DNA of 64,000 nucleotides from the NCBI GenBank assembly GCA_030019475.1, contig JASEER010000004.1, positions 24,823-88,822 on the forward strand. Direction: 5' to 3'. Every line of letters begins with the position of its first letter. Position 1 is the first letter of the stretch. This document shows, piece after piece, positions 15,670 through 26,837 of the stretch. The notes under the pieces are model-generated. The model was not told where the DNA came from, made no database searches, and worked only from the letters and a program-made list of their open reading frames with translations. The DNA is from Thermoanaerobacterales bacterium. GTDB taxonomy: Bacteria > Bacillota > Desulfotomaculia > Desulfotomaculales > JASEER01. The position numbers and the translations under genes are program-made.

Positions 15670-16119
15670 TTGCGGTATCAGGGATGGTTGCTACAGTTGC
15701 TCGGGGGCCTGTTGCTTTGCGTATCGGCCTGCGGGTGCTCGCTCGGCCAGGAGAGAAGTCTTGCTATCGCCAAAGCGTTTCTGGTCGCGCACGGGATGGA
15801 GGTCGTACGGGAGCCGGAGCGCCCCGTAGTGCAAAAGGTTGAGGCCAAGAAACTGCACCCCATGCAGGTCGCGGCCTGGGACTTGCAGCAAAAGCATTTC
15901 GGCACCCGGCTGGCGGACTACGAAGGCCGGGAGGTACATTATTGCACCTTCATCGTCCGGTGGCACCCGATCATTTCCCGCTGCGCGGCCGAGGGTGTCC
16001 AGGAAGCCCAGGTCACGGTCTGGGTCACCGACGGGAAGGTTATCGGGGGCATCAGCATGCCCGTCGGCCCGCGAGGCGAGGTTTATACCGGCCTGGGTTA
16101 CCCGTTGCTCGGCCCGTGA
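15670..16119 (+). CDS. Predicted lipoprotein of unknown function
   Basis: 149 residues from the TTG at 15670. Signal peptide GWLLQLLGGLLLCVSAC with lipobox VSAC, then a mature domain of about 130 residues: AIAKAFLVAHGMEVV...DYEGREVHYCTFIVRWHPIISR... QVTVWVTDGKVIGGISMPVGPRGEVYTGLGYP. The pattern of an N-terminal helix followed by antiparallel strands resembles small PepSY-like or YpeB-like lipoproteins, but I cannot assign a family. The start is uncertain because the frame is open upstream. It converges on pyrE with a 19-base gap. Confidence 0.65.
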   Translation: MRYQGWLLQLLGGLLLCVSACGCSLGQERSLAIAKAFLVAHGMEVVREPERPVVQKVEAKKLHPMQVAAWDLQQKHFGTRLADYEGREVHYCTFIVRWHPIISRCAAEGVQEAQVTVWVTDGKVIGGISMPVGPRGEVYTGLGYPLLGP

Positions 16120-16138
16120 CGACACAACCGCCCGCCGC

Positions 16139-16732
16139 TCACATGGAAACCTTGCGGCTCCCGGGCTTGACCGGAACGCCTCCGGCGGCGCAGAGGGGGC
16201 ATCCCTCCGGCGTGAAGGTGGCAATGCTGGTGGTGAGAAGGGCTGTCAGGGGAACGCCGAAATCGACCCGCCCGCCGCTGCGGTCGACGATCACCCCCAC
16301 GCCCTCGGCCTCACCGCCCGCGTCGCGTACCAGGTCTATCACCTCCCGCACCGAGCCGCCGGTGGTGATCACGTCTTCCACGACCAGGACCCTCTGGCCG
16401 CGCTCCACGGTAAAACCACGCCGGAGGGCCATTCTCCCGTTGGCGTCGCGCTCCGCGAAAAGACAGGGCGTATCGAGGGCGCGGGCCACCTCGTGGGCGA
16501 TGATCACCCCGCCCAGGGCCGGGCCGACGACCAGGTCAATCCCGTGATCGGCGTACGAGGCGGCCAGGGCGCGGCCGAGGGCCTCGGCATAGCGCGGGTG
16601 CTTGAGGACCTGGGCGCACTGGATGTATTGCGCGCTGTGCCGCCCCGAAGTCAACAGGAAGTGACCGCTCAGGAGCGCCCCGCTGGCCTCCAGCATTCTC
16701 CGGACATCGTCCTCGGATAGGCGTGTAAGCAT
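16139..16732 (-). CDS. pyrE: Orotate phosphoribosyltransferase
   Basis: 197 residues. PRPP-binding motif VLVVEDVITTGGSVREVIDL, and GPALGGVIIAHEVARAL and LLTSGRHSAQYIQCAQVLKHP typical of PyrE. It transfers the phosphoribosyl group of PRPP to orotate, giving OMP, step five of UMP synthesis. It is the last gene of the pyr operon, 59 bases after pyrF; ATG start behind GGAGA. The C-terminus has a short extra stretch with CPLCAAGG, a CxxC pair seen in some clostridial PyrE proteins. Confidence 0.96.
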   Translation of the reverse strand: MLTRLSEDDVRRMLEASGALLSGHFLLTSGRHSAQYIQCAQVLKHPRYAEALGRALAASYADHGIDLVVGPALGGVIIAHEVARALDTPCLFAERDANGRMALRRGFTVERGQRVLVVEDVITTGGSVREVIDLVRDAGGEAEGVGVIVDRSGGRVDFGVPLTALLTTSIATFTPEGCPLCAAGGVPVKPGSRKVSM

Positions 16733-16791
16733 ATCGGTCCTCTCCTTCCCCGTTCATCCGTGAACGCCCGCCGGAAAGGCCGGCGTTGACA

Positions 16792-17511
16792 TCAGTTCAG
16801 TCCGCCCATCTCCGCCACGATCCGCCTGGCGGCGTTGACCGGATCCGGGGCGCCGGTGATCGGCCGCCCGATAACGAGGTAGTCGGCCCCGGCCGACACG
16901 GCGGCGGCGGGGGTGGCAACGCGGCGCTGATCCCCGGCGGCTTCACCGGCCGGACGGACGCCGGGGGAAACGATACGGAATTGCGGTCCGGTCAGCACGC
17001 GGATGGCCGAGGCCTCCCAGGCCGAGGCGACAACCCCGTCCAGGCCGCAGTGCATGGCGAGTTCGGCCCAACGGAGGGCAAGGTTTCGGGCGCCGGTTTC
17101 GAAACCGAGTTCCCTGACCGAGGAATCATCCAGGCTGGTCAGGACGGTGACCGCGACCAGCAGCGGGCGGGGCCGTCCAATCCTTCCTGCCTCTTCCGCC
17201 GCGGCTTCGGCCGCGGCGCGAAGCATAGCCGCCCCACCCCCGGCGTGTACGTTGAGCATGGCCGCCCCCAGGCCTACCAGGGCCCGCACGGCCTGTCCGA
17301 CGGTCTGCGGGATGTCGTGCAGCTTTAAATCGAGGAAGACAAACGGCGATCGCTCGGCGATCTCGCTCACGATCCCCGGCCCCTGGCGGTAGAACAGGCG
17401 CATGCCGACCTTAAAGCCTCCGACGACATCGCGCAGGCAATCTGCGAGAGCAAGGGCCTCGTCTCTGCCGTCCACGTCAAGGGCCACCAGCAACCGGTCC
17501 TTGGGGTGCAT
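16792..17511 (-). CDS. pyrF: Orotidine 5'-phosphate decarboxylase
   Basis: 239 residues. LLVALDVDGRDEAL at the N-terminus, the catalytic VFLDLKLHDIPQTVGQA (D-x-K-x-x-D), NVHAGGGAAML and the phosphate-binding SPGVRP...RVATPAAAVSAGADYLVIGRPIT. It decarboxylates OMP to UMP, the final step of the pathway. The ATG at 17511 sits 5 bases after AAGGAGG; an in-frame start seven codons upstream has none. Confidence 0.96.
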   Translation of the reverse strand: MHPKDRLLVALDVDGRDEALALADCLRDVVGGFKVGMRLFYRQGPGIVSEIAERSPFVFLDLKLHDIPQTVGQAVRALVGLGAAMLNVHAGGGAAMLRAAAEAAAEEAGRIGRPRPLLVAVTVLTSLDDSSVRELGFETGARNLALRWAELAMHCGLDGVVASAWEASAIRVLTGPQFRIVSPGVRPAGEAAGDQRRVATPAAAVSAGADYLVIGRPITGAPDPVNAARRIVAEMGGLN

Positions 17512-17545
17512 ACGAACCTCCTTGAAAGCCAACGGATTTATCCGT

Positions 17546-18454
17546 TCAAATGTGGCCCGCCCCGATAAGCTGGCGGATGTCGGGTATTCCTTCGCGCTTC
17601 AGGTATTCCTCTATCCCCTGCAGAACGTCCACCGTCGCCTTCGGATTGACGATGTTGGCCGTTCCCACGGCCACCGCGGTGGCGCCCGCCAGGAAGAACT
17701 CGACGGCGTCGGCGCCGGTGGTAATTCCGCCCATACCGATGATCGGCAGGCGCACGGCCTTGTAGACCTGCCAGACCGCCCGGAGGGCGATGGGTTTTAC
17801 GGCGGGGCCCGAAAGCCCGCCGAAGACGCTGGCGAGAATGGGCCGCCGTGTCCGAATGTCGATTGCCGTTCCCAGGACGGTGTTGATCAAGGACAGAGCG
17901 TCGGCGCCGGCTTTGGCCACGGCGAGGGCCACGGCTGCGATATCGGTGACGTTGGGGCTTAGTTTGGCGATCACGGGCCGGGATGTGTTCGCCCTAACGG
18001 TCCGGATCACCTCCGCGGCCATTTCGGGAACCGTGCCGAAGGCGATCCCACCGGCGCGCACGTTGGGGCAGGAGATATTAACCTCCAGGGCGGCGATCCC
18101 GCGGGCCGTCTCGAGGCGGGCGGCCAGCCGGCCGTATTCATCGACCGTCGCCCCGGCGATACTGACGATGAGCGGGGTATCCAGTTCGACCAGCGGCGGT
18201 AGTATCTCGGCGACAAAGCGTTCCACGCCGGGGTTCTGCAAACCTACGGCATTAAGCATCCCGGCAGGGGTTTCCGCCACGCGCGGCGGCGGGTTGCCCT
18301 CGCGCGCCTCGAGGGTGATGGTCTTGAGAGCGAGGGCTCCCAGACGGTTCAGGTCCACGAAGGGAGCATACTCTGTTCCGAAAGTGCCGGCGGCCGTCAT
18401 CACCGGGTTTTTCATCCGGATCCCGGCGATCTCGACCGAGAGGTCGGCCTTCAT
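17546..18454 (-). CDS. pyrD: Dihydroorotate dehydrogenase, catalytic subunit (class 1B)
   Basis: 302 residues. [23 protein letters not shown] at the N-terminus, [29 protein letters not shown] with the class-1 active-site Cys, [10 protein letters not shown] and [26 protein letters not shown] (FMN phosphate site). Together with PyrK it oxidises dihydroorotate to orotate using NAD via FMN, FAD and a 2Fe-2S cluster. The ATG overlaps the pyrK stop (ATGA), consistent with stoichiometric synthesis, and GGAGGTGG precedes it. Confidence 0.96.
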   Translation of the reverse strand: MKADLSVEIAGIRMKNPVMTAAGTFGTEYAPFVDLNRLGALALKTITLEAREGNPPPRVAETPAGMLNAVGLQNPGVERFVAEILPPLVELDTPLIVSIAGATVDEYGRLAARLETARGIAALEVNISCPNVRAGGIAFGTVPEMAAEVIRTVRANTSRPVIAKLSPNVTDIAAVALAVAKAGADALSLINTVLGTAIDIRTRRPILASVFGGLSGPAVKPIALRAVWQVYKAVRLPIIGMGGITTGADAVEFFLAGATAVAVGTANIVNPKATVDVLQGIEEYLKREGIPDIRQLIGAGHI

Positions 18455-19242
18455 GACCAGGCCACCTCCCTCACCGGAAAGACCGGGCCGTCGGCGCATA
18501 CCCGGGCATACCCGGTGCCGGAGTCGGATTGCACCCCGGTACTGCAACAAAGGCAGGCCCCCAGGCCGCAGGCCATCCGCTCTTCGAGGGAGACCTCCCC
18601 CTCGAGGCGGTACTCACGCATGCGCGTCGCCAGGGCGCGCAGCATGGGGTATGGCCCGGCGGCATAGACGTAGGCGTAGCGGTAGCCGGCGACCAGGGAC
18701 GCCGTGAAGAGGTCGACCACCGAGCCCCGGTGGCCGGCGGTGCCGTCGTCGGTCGCCAGGCGGCGCTTGAATCCCGGAACGGTCTCCTCCGCGCCCAGCA
18801 GGAGGCCTGCCGTGCGGGCGCCCTGGAAGAGGGAACCCTTGATCCCCGCGGCTGCCAGGCGGCGGAGGAGAAAGGCCAGAGGAGCGATGCCGAGGCCCCC
18901 CGCCACCAGGGCCACCGGGAGCGCCGGGGCGGGCAGGGTGAAACCACGGCCCAGGGGTCCCAGGACATCGAGGACGCCACCGGGCCGGACCTCGGCCAGG
19001 ATGGCGGTCCCGCGCCCCACGACCTGGAAGAGGATGGATACGGTACCGCACTCCCGGTCCACGTCATGTACGCCGAAAGGCCGGCGAAGGAGCGGGTCGT
19101 GGGTCGATCCGACCCTCAGGTGGACGAACTGTCCGGGCTGTACCGTACGGGCGATCTCCGGGGCGGTGAAGGCCAGGCGGTACACCCCCGGCACCACCGC
19201 CGCCTGTTGGACTACAGGCGCCTTGCATAATACGGGCGGCAT
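18451..19242 (-). CDS. pyrK: Dihydroorotate dehydrogenase electron-transfer subunit
   Basis: 263 residues. FAD-binding element [15 protein letters not shown]-binding [20 protein letters not shown], and the C-terminal cysteine cluster [12 protein letters not shown]...[11 protein letters not shown] that binds the 2Fe-2S cluster. It passes electrons from the PyrD FMN to NAD. Its stop overlaps the pyrD start, and it lies 88 bases after carB. Confidence 0.95.
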   Translation of the reverse strand: MPPVLCKAPVVQQAAVVPGVYRLAFTAPEIARTVQPGQFVHLRVGSTHDPLLRRPFGVHDVDRECGTVSILFQVVGRGTAILAEVRPGGVLDVLGPLGRGFTLPAPALPVALVAGGLGIAPLAFLLRRLAAAGIKGSLFQGARTAGLLLGAEETVPGFKRRLATDDGTAGHRGSVVDLFTASLVAGYRYAYVYAAGPYPMLRALATRMREYRLEGEVSLEERMACGLGACLCCSTGVQSDSGTGYARVCADGPVFPVREVAWS

Positions 19243-19330
19243 GCTACTCCCCTTTCAGGTTGCCCTGGAACGCTTTGAGCGGGTACACCTCTCTGCCGGA
19301 GCCGGTTGGTCTCCATAGGATACCAACCTT

Positions 19331-22300
19331 CTAGTGTTTAACATACTCCTGCAGAGGCACGAGACTTACGTCTTCGCCCTGGCGGCGGGACTGGAGGACC
19401 TCGATGATCGCCCGCGCCGTGTCGAGCGAGGTCAGGCAGGGGATACCCATCTCGACGGCGGCACGGCGGATGCGAAAGCCGTCCCGTTCGGGGGCCTTCC
19501 CCCGCGTCAGGGTGTTAATAACCAGGTGGATCTTGTTGCCGCGGATCAGGTCGACGATATTCGGCGAGCCCTCATGGAGCTTCCGGGCGCGCTTGACTTC
19601 AATTCCCACCGACTCGAGGGCGACCGCCGTGCCTTCGGTGGCCAGGACCTCGAAACCCATACTTAAGAGCCGGGACACCACGAATACCGCCTCGTCCTTG
19701 TCCTTGTCGGCCACCGTGACGAGGGCCGTCCCCCGCTCCGGGATGTCATAGCCGGCGGCGATGCTTGCCTTGTACAGGGCTTCGGCGTAGTCCGGGGCCA
19801 CCCCGAGGACCTCGCCCGTCGACTTCATCTCGGGCCCCAGGCTGACATCGACATCCAGGAGTTTGGCGAAAGAGAAGACGGGCGCCTTAACCCCGATCAA
19901 CCCCTTGTTCAACAGAAGCCCGCTTTGATAGTCCATGCCGGCCAGGCGTTCGCCCAGAAGGATCCGCGTCGCCAGGGACACCATCGGAACCCCCGTGATT
20001 TTGCTCAGGTAGGGCACGGTCCGGCTCGAGCGCGGGTTGACTTCGAGGACGTAGAGGTTGCCGTTGTGCTGGACGTACTGGATATTTAAGAGCCCTTTCA
20101 CGTGTAAAGCCTGGGCCAGGCGTATTGTGTATTCCACCATCTGCTCGTGGGTTTCACGCGGGAGATCTCGCGGCGGGAAGACGGCGATGCTGTCCCCCGA
20201 GTGCACGCCGGCGCGCTCGATGTGTTCCATCAGGCCGGGAATAACCACCGTTTCCCCGTCGGAAATGGCGTCGACCTCCAGTTCCTTTCCGAAAAGGTAC
20301 TTGTCGACCAGAACCGGGTGTTCCGGAGTGACCTTGACCGCCGTGGCCATATAGTTCAGGAGATCCTTCTCGTTATAGACGATTTCCATCGCCCGGCCGC
20401 CGAGGACGTACGACGGGCGAACCAGCACCGGGAAGCCGACGCGGGCCGCAATGGCCTGCGCCTCATCCACCGAGTAACCGGTACCCCCCGGCGGACGCGC
20501 AACATCAAGCTCGTTGAGCAAGCGGTCAAAGCGCTCGCGGTCCTCCGCGGCGTCGATGTCGTCCACCGACGTCCCGAGGATCTTAAAGCCGGCCTCTTCG
20601 ACGGCACGCGCCAGGTTAATGGCCGTCTGGCCGCCGAACTGGACGACGACACCTTCGGGTTGCTCGCGGTGCAGCACCTCGATAACATCTTCGGCTACAA
20701 GGGGCTCGAAGTAAAGACGGTCGCCGGTGTCGAAATCGGTGGAGACCGTTTCCGGGTTGCAGTTGATGATCACGGCCTCCAGCCCCGCCTCCCGGATGGC
20801 CCAGACCGCGTGGACCGAACAGTAGTCGAACTCGATACCCTGTCCGATGCGGATCGGGCCGGAGCCGAGCACCACCACCCGGCGGCGTCCGGTCTCGTGG
20901 ACCTCGTCCTCATCCTCGTAGGAACTGTAGTAGTAGGGCGTCTCGGCCTCGAACTCGGCGGCGCAGGTATCGACCATCTTATAAACCGGGTGGATGCCGT
21001 GGCGGTGGCGGAGAGCACGGATTTCGCCTTCCGTGGTTCCTGTCAGGTCGGCCAGGGTGCGGTCGGACAGACCGAGGCGCTTGGCGGTGCGCAGGTTTTC
21101 CGCGTTGAGGCCTTCCAGGCCGCCGGCACGCACCTTTTCCTCCGCCGCCACGATGTTGGCTACCTTGCGGACGAAGAAGGGATCGATGGTGCTGAGGCCG
21201 GAAACTTTCTCGACGGGCATCCCCCTGCGCAAGGCCTCGGCCACCAGGAACATCCGCCGGTCGTCCGGCACGGCCAGTGCCCGGCACAGTTCATCCGCGC
21301 TGAGGGTGCGCGCTTCGGGCAGTTCCAGGCCGTGCACCCCGATTTCCAGGGAGCGCACGGCCTTCAAAAGGGCCGCCTCCAGTGTGCGGCCGATGGCCAT
21401 GACCTCCCCGGTGGACTTCATCTGCGTGCCCAGGCGGCGGTTGGCCAGTGCGAACTTATCGAAGGGCCAGCGCGGGAATTTAACGACAACGTAGTCGATC
21501 GCCGGCTCGAAACAGGCATACGTCTTCCTAGTGACCGCGTTCTTGATTTCATCCAGGCGTAAGCCCGCCGCGATCTTGGCGGCCACCTTGGCGATAGGGT
21601 AGCCGGTGGCCTTGGACGCCAGAGCCGAAGAGCGCGAGACGCGCGGGTTGACCTCGATGACGTAGTACTGGAAGCTGTTGGGGTCCAGGGCGAACTGGAC
21701 GTTGCAGCCGCCCTCGACGCCCAGGGCGCGGATGATTTTCAGGGAGGCCGAGCGAAGCATCTGGTACTCCCTGTCACTCAAGGTCTGCGTGGGTGCAACG
21801 ACAATGCTGTCCCCGGTGTGCACGCCCATCGGGTCGATGTTTTCCATGCCGCAGATGGTGATACAGTTGTCAGCCCCGTCCCGCATCACTTCAAATTCGA
21901 TCTCCTTCCAGCCGATAACGCACCGTTCAACCAGGATCTGGTGGATCAGGCTGGCTTTAAGGCCACGGGTCGCGGTTTCGACCAGTTCTTCCTCGCTGAA
22001 CACAATGCCGCCGCCGGTGCCTCCCAGGGTATAGGCCGGGCGAACCACGACGGGATAACCAATCCGGCGGGCGAAGGCCAGAGCATCCTCAACCGACTCG
22101 ACAATCTCGCTTTCCGGGATCGGCTCCCCGATCCCCTGCATCATCGCTTTGAACCGCTCGCGGTCTTCGGCACGACGGATGGTCTCCAGCGGGGTTCCGA
22201 GCAGTTCAATCCCGAATTCGTCCAGAATACCGCTCTCGGCGACCTGCTTCCCCAGGTTCAGACCGGTCTGCCCGCCGAGAGTCGGCAGCAGCCCCTGGGG

Positions 22301-22546
22301 CCTCTCCCGTCGGAGCACGCGGGTGACAAACTCAGGGGTCAGGGGTTCGATGTAAACGCGGTCGGCCATATGGGCGTCGGTCATAATCGTCGCCGGGTTG
22401 GAGTTGATCAGGACAACCTCCAACCCCTCTTCGCGCAGCGCCCGGCAAGCCTGCGTGCCCGCGTAATCGAACTCCGCCGCCTGGCCGATGATGATGGGCC
22501 CGGAACCGATGACCATAACCTTCTTCAAGTCCTTGCGGACCGGCAT
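19331..22546 (-). CDS. carB: Carbamoyl-phosphate synthase large subunit
   Basis: 1071 residues, full length. Two homologous halves, each with a pre-ATP-grasp and an ATP-grasp domain: [28 protein letters not shown] near residue 10 and [28 protein letters not shown] near residue 555, each followed by [21 protein letters not shown] or [20 protein letters not shown]. The C-terminal MGS-like allosteric domain (from about residue 935) binds UMP/ornithine-type effectors in this family. It makes carbamoyl phosphate from bicarbonate, ammonia from CarA and two ATP. It starts one base after the carA stop. Confidence 0.97.
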   Translation of the reverse strand: MPVRKDLKKVMVIGSGPIIIGQAAEFDYAGTQACRALREEGLEVVLINSNPATIMTDAHMADRVYIEPLTPEFVTRVLRRERPQGLLPTLGGQTGLNLGKQVAESGILDEFGIELLGTPLETIRRAEDRERFKAMMQGIGEPIPESEIVESVEDALAFARRIGYPVVVRPAYTLGGTGGGIVFSEEELVETATRGLKASLIHQILVERCVIGWKEIEFEVMRDGADNCITICGMENIDPMGVHTGDSIVVAPTQTLSDREYQMLRSASLKIIRALGVEGGCNVQFALDPNSFQYYVIEVNPRVSRSSALASKATGYPIAKVAAKIAAGLRLDEIKNAVTRKTYACFEPAIDYVVVKFPRWPFDKFALANRRLGTQMKSTGEVMAIGRTLEAALLKAVRSLEIGVHGLELPEARTLSADELCRALAVPDDRRMFLVAEALRRGMPVEKVSGLSTIDPFFVRKVANIVAAEEKVRAGGLEGLNAENLRTAKRLGLSDRTLADLTGTTEGEIRALRHRHGIHPVYKMVDTCAAEFEAETPYYYSSYEDEDEVHETGRRRVVVLGSGPIRIGQGIEFDYCSVHAVWAIREAGLEAVIINCNPETVSTDFDTGDRLYFEPLVAEDVIEVLHREQPEGVVVQFGGQTAINLARAVEEAGFKILGTSVDDIDAAEDRERFDRLLNELDVARPPGGTGYSVDEAQAIAARVGFPVLVRPSYVLGGRAMEIVYNEKDLLNYMATAVKVTPEHPVLVDKYLFGKELEVDAISDGETVVIPGLMEHIERAGVHSGDSIAVFPPRDLPRETHEQMVEYTIRLAQALHVKGLLNIQYVQHNGNLYVLEVNPRSSRTVPYLSKITGVPMVSLATRILLGERLAGMDYQSGLLLNKGLIGVKAPVFSFAKLLDVDVSLGPEMKSTGEVLGVAPDYAEALYKASIAAGYDIPERGTALVTVADKDKDEAVFVVSRLLSMGFEVLATEGTAVALESVGIEVKRARKLHEGSPNIVDLIRGNKIHLVINTLTRGKAPERDGFRIRRAAVEMGIPCLTSLDTARAIIEVLQSRRQGEDVSLVPLQEYVKH

Positions 22547-23632
22547 CTATTTCTCCTCCTCCCGGGCGATCGCCGTCAGGAATTCCTTGAAAAGGTATTC
22601 GGAATCGTGAGGACCGGGCGAGGCTTCAGGGTGGTACTGCACGGCGAAAATCGGCAGCCGGCGGTGCCGCAACCCTTCCACGGTGCCGTCATTCAGGTTC
22701 CGGTGCGAGACTTCTAGATCCAACCCCTCAAGGGAGGCCTCGTCGACGGCGAAACCGTGATTGTGGCTCGTAATGTATACCCGGCCGGTGGCGGTATCCT
22801 GTACCGGGTGGTTGGCGCCGCGGTGCCCGAATTTCAGCTTGTAAGTCCGCGCTCCAACCGCAAGGGCGATGACCTGGTGGCCCAGGCAGATACCGAAAAG
22901 GGGTTTCTTGCCAACCAATCCGCGCACGGTCTCGATAACCCCAACGGCGCGTTCCGGGTCCCCGGGGCCGTTGGAGATGACGACACCGGCCGGGTCTTCA
23001 GCCAGGATCTCTTCGGCCGTGGCCGTCGGGGGAACGATGACGATTTCGCATTGATGGTGGGACAGGGAGCGCACGATATTCAGCTTCGCTCCAAGGTTGA
23101 TCAGAGCCACCCGGGGTCCGGTGCCGGGGACGACGGTACGCTCGGCGTGGGCGACTTCCTGAAGAAGATCCTGGTCGCTGAGCTGGGGGCAGGCTCTGGC
23201 CCGGGCGACGAGTTCCTCCGGCGGGACATCCAGGGTGCTGAGTATCCCGCGCATCGTCCCGTAACGGCGCAGGCGGCGTGTCAGGGCGCGGGTATCAACG
23301 CCGGTGACGGCCACGATACCCTGTTCCAGCAGTAAGTCCCGCAGGGAGTGCTCGGACCTCCAGTTGCTCGGGTCATCGCATGCCTCGCGCACGACCAAAC
23401 CGCGAGCGTAGATGCGCGCCGACTCAAAGTCCTCCCGGTTGGTACCGTAATTTCCGATGAGGGGGTAGGTCATCACTACAATCTGGCCGCAGTAGGATGG
23501 GTCGGTAAGCACGCCCTCGTAACCCGTCATGCCGGTGTTAAACACGACCTCGCCCCAGGTCTCTCCCGGCGCGGCGAAAGCTTCGCCGGTGAAGACCGTC
23601 CCGTCTTCCAGAGCCAAAACCGCCTTGCGCAT
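22547..23632 (-). CDS. carA: Carbamoyl-phosphate synthase small (glutaminase) subunit
   Basis: 361 residues. N-terminal CarA domain (ALEDGTVFTGEAFAAPGETWGEVVFNTGMTGYEGVLTDPSY) and a class I glutamine amidotransferase domain with FGICLGHQVIALA (catalytic Cys), and FAVQYHPEASPGPHDSEYLF (His/Glu). It releases ammonia from glutamine for CarB. The ATG at 23632 gives the family N-terminus, with GGGGTGG upstream; the frame extends to 23674 without homology. Confidence 0.96.
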   Translation of the reverse strand: MRKAVLALEDGTVFTGEAFAAPGETWGEVVFNTGMTGYEGVLTDPSYCGQIVVMTYPLIGNYGTNREDFESARIYARGLVVREACDDPSNWRSEHSLRDLLLEQGIVAVTGVDTRALTRRLRRYGTMRGILSTLDVPPEELVARARACPQLSDQDLLQEVAHAERTVVPGTGPRVALINLGAKLNIVRSLSHHQCEIVIVPPTATAEEILAEDPAGVVISNGPGDPERAVGVIETVRGLVGKKPLFGICLGHQVIALAVGARTYKLKFGHRGANHPVQDTATGRVYITSHNHGFAVDEASLEGLDLEVSHRNLNDGTVEGLRHRRLPIFAVQYHPEASPGPHDSEYLFKEFLTAIAREEEK

Positions 23633-23746
23633 GTCATCCACCCCTTGTAACCGGCGCGCGGGTGTGTCCCGCATACGCCAAAGTCTGCCATTTGCCTGTC
23701 GATAAAGCTGTACCAGACCATATACATCGGCCGTACAACGGCCCGC

Positions 23747-25033
23747 TCATATCAGATCCCCGTCCCGCATTACGACCTTTCCTCCGACCACCGTCATCAC
23801 GGGGAGGCCCTTGAGGGTGTATCCGAGAAAGGGCGTATTCCGGCTCTTGCTCCTGAGAGCTTCCGCGCAAACGACCTCGGTACGGTGCGGGTCGATCACC
23901 GTCAAGTCGGCGCGTGCTCCGGGCGCCATGGCAGGGGGCTTGATACCCAGGATGCGCGCGGGGTTGACGGTCATCTTGGCAACGGCCGCAGGGATATCCA
24001 GGATTCCACTCGCAATGAGTTCGCTGAAAACCAGGCCCACGGCCGTCTCCAACCCGATGATCCCGAAGGGGGCGCGATCAAACTCCACGTCCTTTTCGTG
24101 GTCGGCGTGCGGGGCGTGGTCGGTGGCTATAACGTCGATCGTCCCGTCCGCCAGGCCCTCGCGCACGGCGGCGACGTCCTCCGGGCCGCGCAGGGGTGGG
24201 TTGACCTTGGCGTTGGTGTCGTAGCCCCGCACAGCCTCGTCGGTCAGGGTAAAGTGATGCGGTGTGGCCTCGGCGGTGACCCGAACCCCCCGGGCCTTTG
24301 CCTCTCTTATCAGCCGGACGGTTCCGGCTGAACTGACATGGGCGACGTGCAACGCGCAACCGGTCAGCTGGGCCAGGATAAGGTCCCGGGCGACCATCAC
24401 TTCCTCCGCCGCGCCCGGAATACCGCGAAGCCCCAGCGCCGTCGCCAGCGGCCCCTCATGCATAACTCCTCCGGCAGCGAGGGCGGGATCCTCGCAGTGG
24501 CTGATGATCGGGCGCCCCAGCCTGGCCGCGTACTCCATTGCTCTGCGCATCAGGTGGCCGTCGCTGACCGGCCGCCCGTCGTCAGAAAAAGCGACGGCCC
24601 CCGCCGCCGCCGTTTCGGCCATGGGCGCCAGCTGTTCCCCCTTACTCCCGGCGGTCACGGCCGCCACGGGATAAACCCGAGCCAGCCCGGCAGCCGCGGC
24701 GCGCTCCTTGATGAAGGTAATAACGCTGGCGCTGTCGGCGACAGGGTCGGTATTGGGCATGCAGGCCACCGAGGTAAACCCGCCGCGGACGGCCGCGGCC
24801 GTGCCGCTGGCGATGTCTTCCTTGTATTCGTATCCCGGTTCCCTCAAATGTACGTGCATATCGATCAGGCCGGGGCTTACGAGGTGCCCGGATATGTCGA
24901 ACACCTGTCCGTCTTCGAATGACAGGTTCGGTCCGACGGCCGCGATACAGCCGTCGGCAACGAGTACGTCACTCGTACGGAGAGTCCCCTTCACCGGGTC
25001 GACCACTATTCCCCCGCGCAAAAGAAACCTCAT
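23747..25033 (-). CDS. pyrC: Dihydroorotase
   Basis: 428 residues, type I (long) dihydroorotase. [43 protein letters not shown] includes the HxH zinc ligands, and [32 protein letters not shown] holds the catalytic Asp. The C-terminus has NPARILG and the amidohydrolase beta-sandwich (ADLTVID...[16 protein letters not shown]). It cyclises carbamoyl aspartate. Its ATG overlaps the pyrB stop by 4 bases. Confidence 0.96.
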   Translation of the reverse strand: MRFLLRGGIVVDPVKGTLRTSDVLVADGCIAAVGPNLSFEDGQVFDISGHLVSPGLIDMHVHLREPGYEYKEDIASGTAAAVRGGFTSVACMPNTDPVADSASVITFIKERAAAAGLARVYPVAAVTAGSKGEQLAPMAETAAAGAVAFSDDGRPVSDGHLMRRAMEYAARLGRPIISHCEDPALAAGGVMHEGPLATALGLRGIPGAAEEVMVARDLILAQLTGCALHVAHVSSAGTVRLIREAKARGVRVTAEATPHHFTLTDEAVRGYDTNAKVNPPLRGPEDVAAVREGLADGTIDVIATDHAPHADHEKDVEFDRAPFGIIGLETAVGLVFSELIASGILDIPAAVAKMTVNPARILGIKPPAMAPGARADLTVIDPHRTEVVCAEALRSKSRNTPFLGYTLKGLPVMTVVGGKVVMRDGDLI

Positions 25034-25974
25034 GCCACGGCCCCCTCTCCAAGCAGCAGCAGGTATAATACAGCCATGCGTACGGCCACGCCGTTGGTGA
25101 CCTGCTCCCTGATTACCGACTGCGGTCCGTCCGCGACCTCGGACGTGATCTCCACGCCGCGGTTCATCGGTCCGGGGTGGAGCAGGAGCGCGTCGGGCTT
25201 GGCCAGGGCAAGTCGATCCCGGTTAACGCCCCAAAGCGCGGCATATTCGCGTAGCGACGGCAGGAGTCCCTGCCTCTGGCGTTCCGTCTGAAGCCTCAGG
25301 ACCATTACCACGTCCGCCCCATCCAGGCACTCGTCAAGGTCCACGCAGACTGTGGCCCCCATCCTCTCCAAGCCCGGGGGGAGCATCGTCGGCGGTCCGC
25401 TGACGAAAACCGAAGCCCCCATTGTGGTCAGGCCCCAGATGTTGGAGCGTGCGACGCGGCTGTGCAGGATGTCGCCGACAACGGCCACCCTCAAGCCATC
25501 CAGGGACCCCTTCGCCTCCCGGATGGTAAACATGTCCAGGAGGGCTTGGCTCGGGTGTTCGTGCATCCCGTCCCCGGCGTTGATAACGGCGGCCTTCACA
25601 AAACGCGACAGGTAAGATGCCGCGCCGCTCATAGGATGGCGCAGGACGACGGCGTCGGCCCCCATCGCCTGGATGGTCCGCGCCGTGTCGGCCAGGCTCT
25701 CACCTTTGGTGACACTGGAAGAACCGGCGGAGATGCTCACCGTATCCGCACTCAGGTATTTGGCCGCCAGTTCGAAGGAAGCCCGGGTACGGGTGCTCGG
25801 CTCATAGAAAACGGTGGCCACGGTCCGTCCGCGCAGCGGCGGGACCTTTTTGATCTCCCGTGTGATGACCTGCTTCATCGGCCGTGCGGTGTCGAGGATC
25901 AGCGTGATCTCTTCGCGCGAAACCCCCTCCAGGCCCAGAAGGTGCCTGAAGGACAGGGGCTTATCGGCTGACAA
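25030..25974 (-). CDS. pyrB: Aspartate carbamoyltransferase, catalytic subunit (TTG start in attenuator U-tract)
   Basis: 314 residues. Carbamoyl-phosphate motif [19 protein letters not shown] (STRTR), and [18 protein letters not shown] and [11 protein letters not shown] follow in the normal order. It condenses carbamoyl phosphate with aspartate. The open frame reaches 26031, but the first 19 codons translate the attenuator hairpin. The TTG at 25974-25972 gives [13 protein letters not shown] and is preceded by GGGGGGAGG, which is the 3' arm of the terminator. No regulatory pyrI is present, as expected for Gram-positive ATCases. Confidence 0.95.
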   Translation of the reverse strand: MSADKPLSFRHLLGLEGVSREEITLILDTARPMKQVITREIKKVPPLRGRTVATVFYEPSTRTRASFELAAKYLSADTVSISAGSSSVTKGESLADTARTIQAMGADAVVLRHPMSGAASYLSRFVKAAVINAGDGMHEHPSQALLDMFTIREAKGSLDGLRVAVVGDILHSRVARSNIWGLTTMGASVFVSGPPTMLPPGLERMGATVCVDLDECLDGADVVMVLRLQTERQRQGLLPSLREYAALWGVNRDRLALAKPDALLLHPGPMNRGVEITSEVADGPQSVIREQVTNGVAVRMAVLYLLLLGEGAVA

Positions 25975-25975
25975 A

Positions 25976-26075
25976 AAACCTCCCCCCTTCTTCCGGGGCG
26001 GAGGCCGGCAAAAACTCGGCGGTTTGGTCACGCCTTCGTTCCTTTGCCGGCCTCGCGGGACCGAGCTTAAAAGGA
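25976..26075 (-). promoter_or_regulatory. PyrR-dependent attenuator between pyrR and pyrB
   Basis: Read on the minus strand: the PyrR-binding loop GGTCCCGCGAGGCCGGCAAAGG, matching the AGUCC.G.GAGGC consensus; an antiterminator in which GAGGCCGGCAAA can pair with TTTGCCGGCCTC (12 bp); and a competing terminator, CCTCCGCCCC/GGGGGGAGG followed by TTTTTT. PyrR with UMP stabilises the anti-antiterminator, so the terminator forms. The terminator 3' arm is also the pyrB ribosome-binding site. Confidence 0.85.
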
Positions 26076-26088
26076 CGGCCGCTTCGCT

Positions 26089-26701
<613 letters not shown>

Positions 26702-26776
26702 CACAGTTCACCCTCGGAGGGGCGCCGTTATGTCCTACCTTCCCGGCCTCTCCGGACCGGGTTAAAGGTGGTTTGT
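26702..26776 (-). promoter_or_regulatory. PyrR-binding anti-antiterminator of the pyr leader
   Basis: On the minus strand: hairpin ACCTT-taa-CCCGG...CCGGG-a-AGGT with the loop GGTCCGGAGAGGC, matching the PyrR recognition consensus. Its 5' flank AACCACCT is the antiterminator arm. With 26665-26701 it forms the classical three-element pyr attenuator. Confidence 0.88.
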
Positions 26777-26784
26777 TCTAAAAC

Positions 26785-26813
26785 ATTGTATAGGCCTCCG
26801 GGCAGGGTGTCAA
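26785..26813 (-). promoter_or_regulatory. Promoter of the pyr operon
   Basis: On the minus strand TTGACA (26813-26808), a 17-base spacer and TACAAT (26790-26785): a near-consensus housekeeping promoter. Transcription would begin at about 26778 and produce the PyrR attenuator leader. Confidence 0.85.
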
Positions 26814-26837
26814 GAGGCCGCAATCACTGCCGCGACC

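Noticed and set aside
20147..21562. 471-codon ORF on the plus strand
   Set aside because: It is antisense to carB, has no ribosome site or recognisable family, and arises from the GC-rich codon bias.
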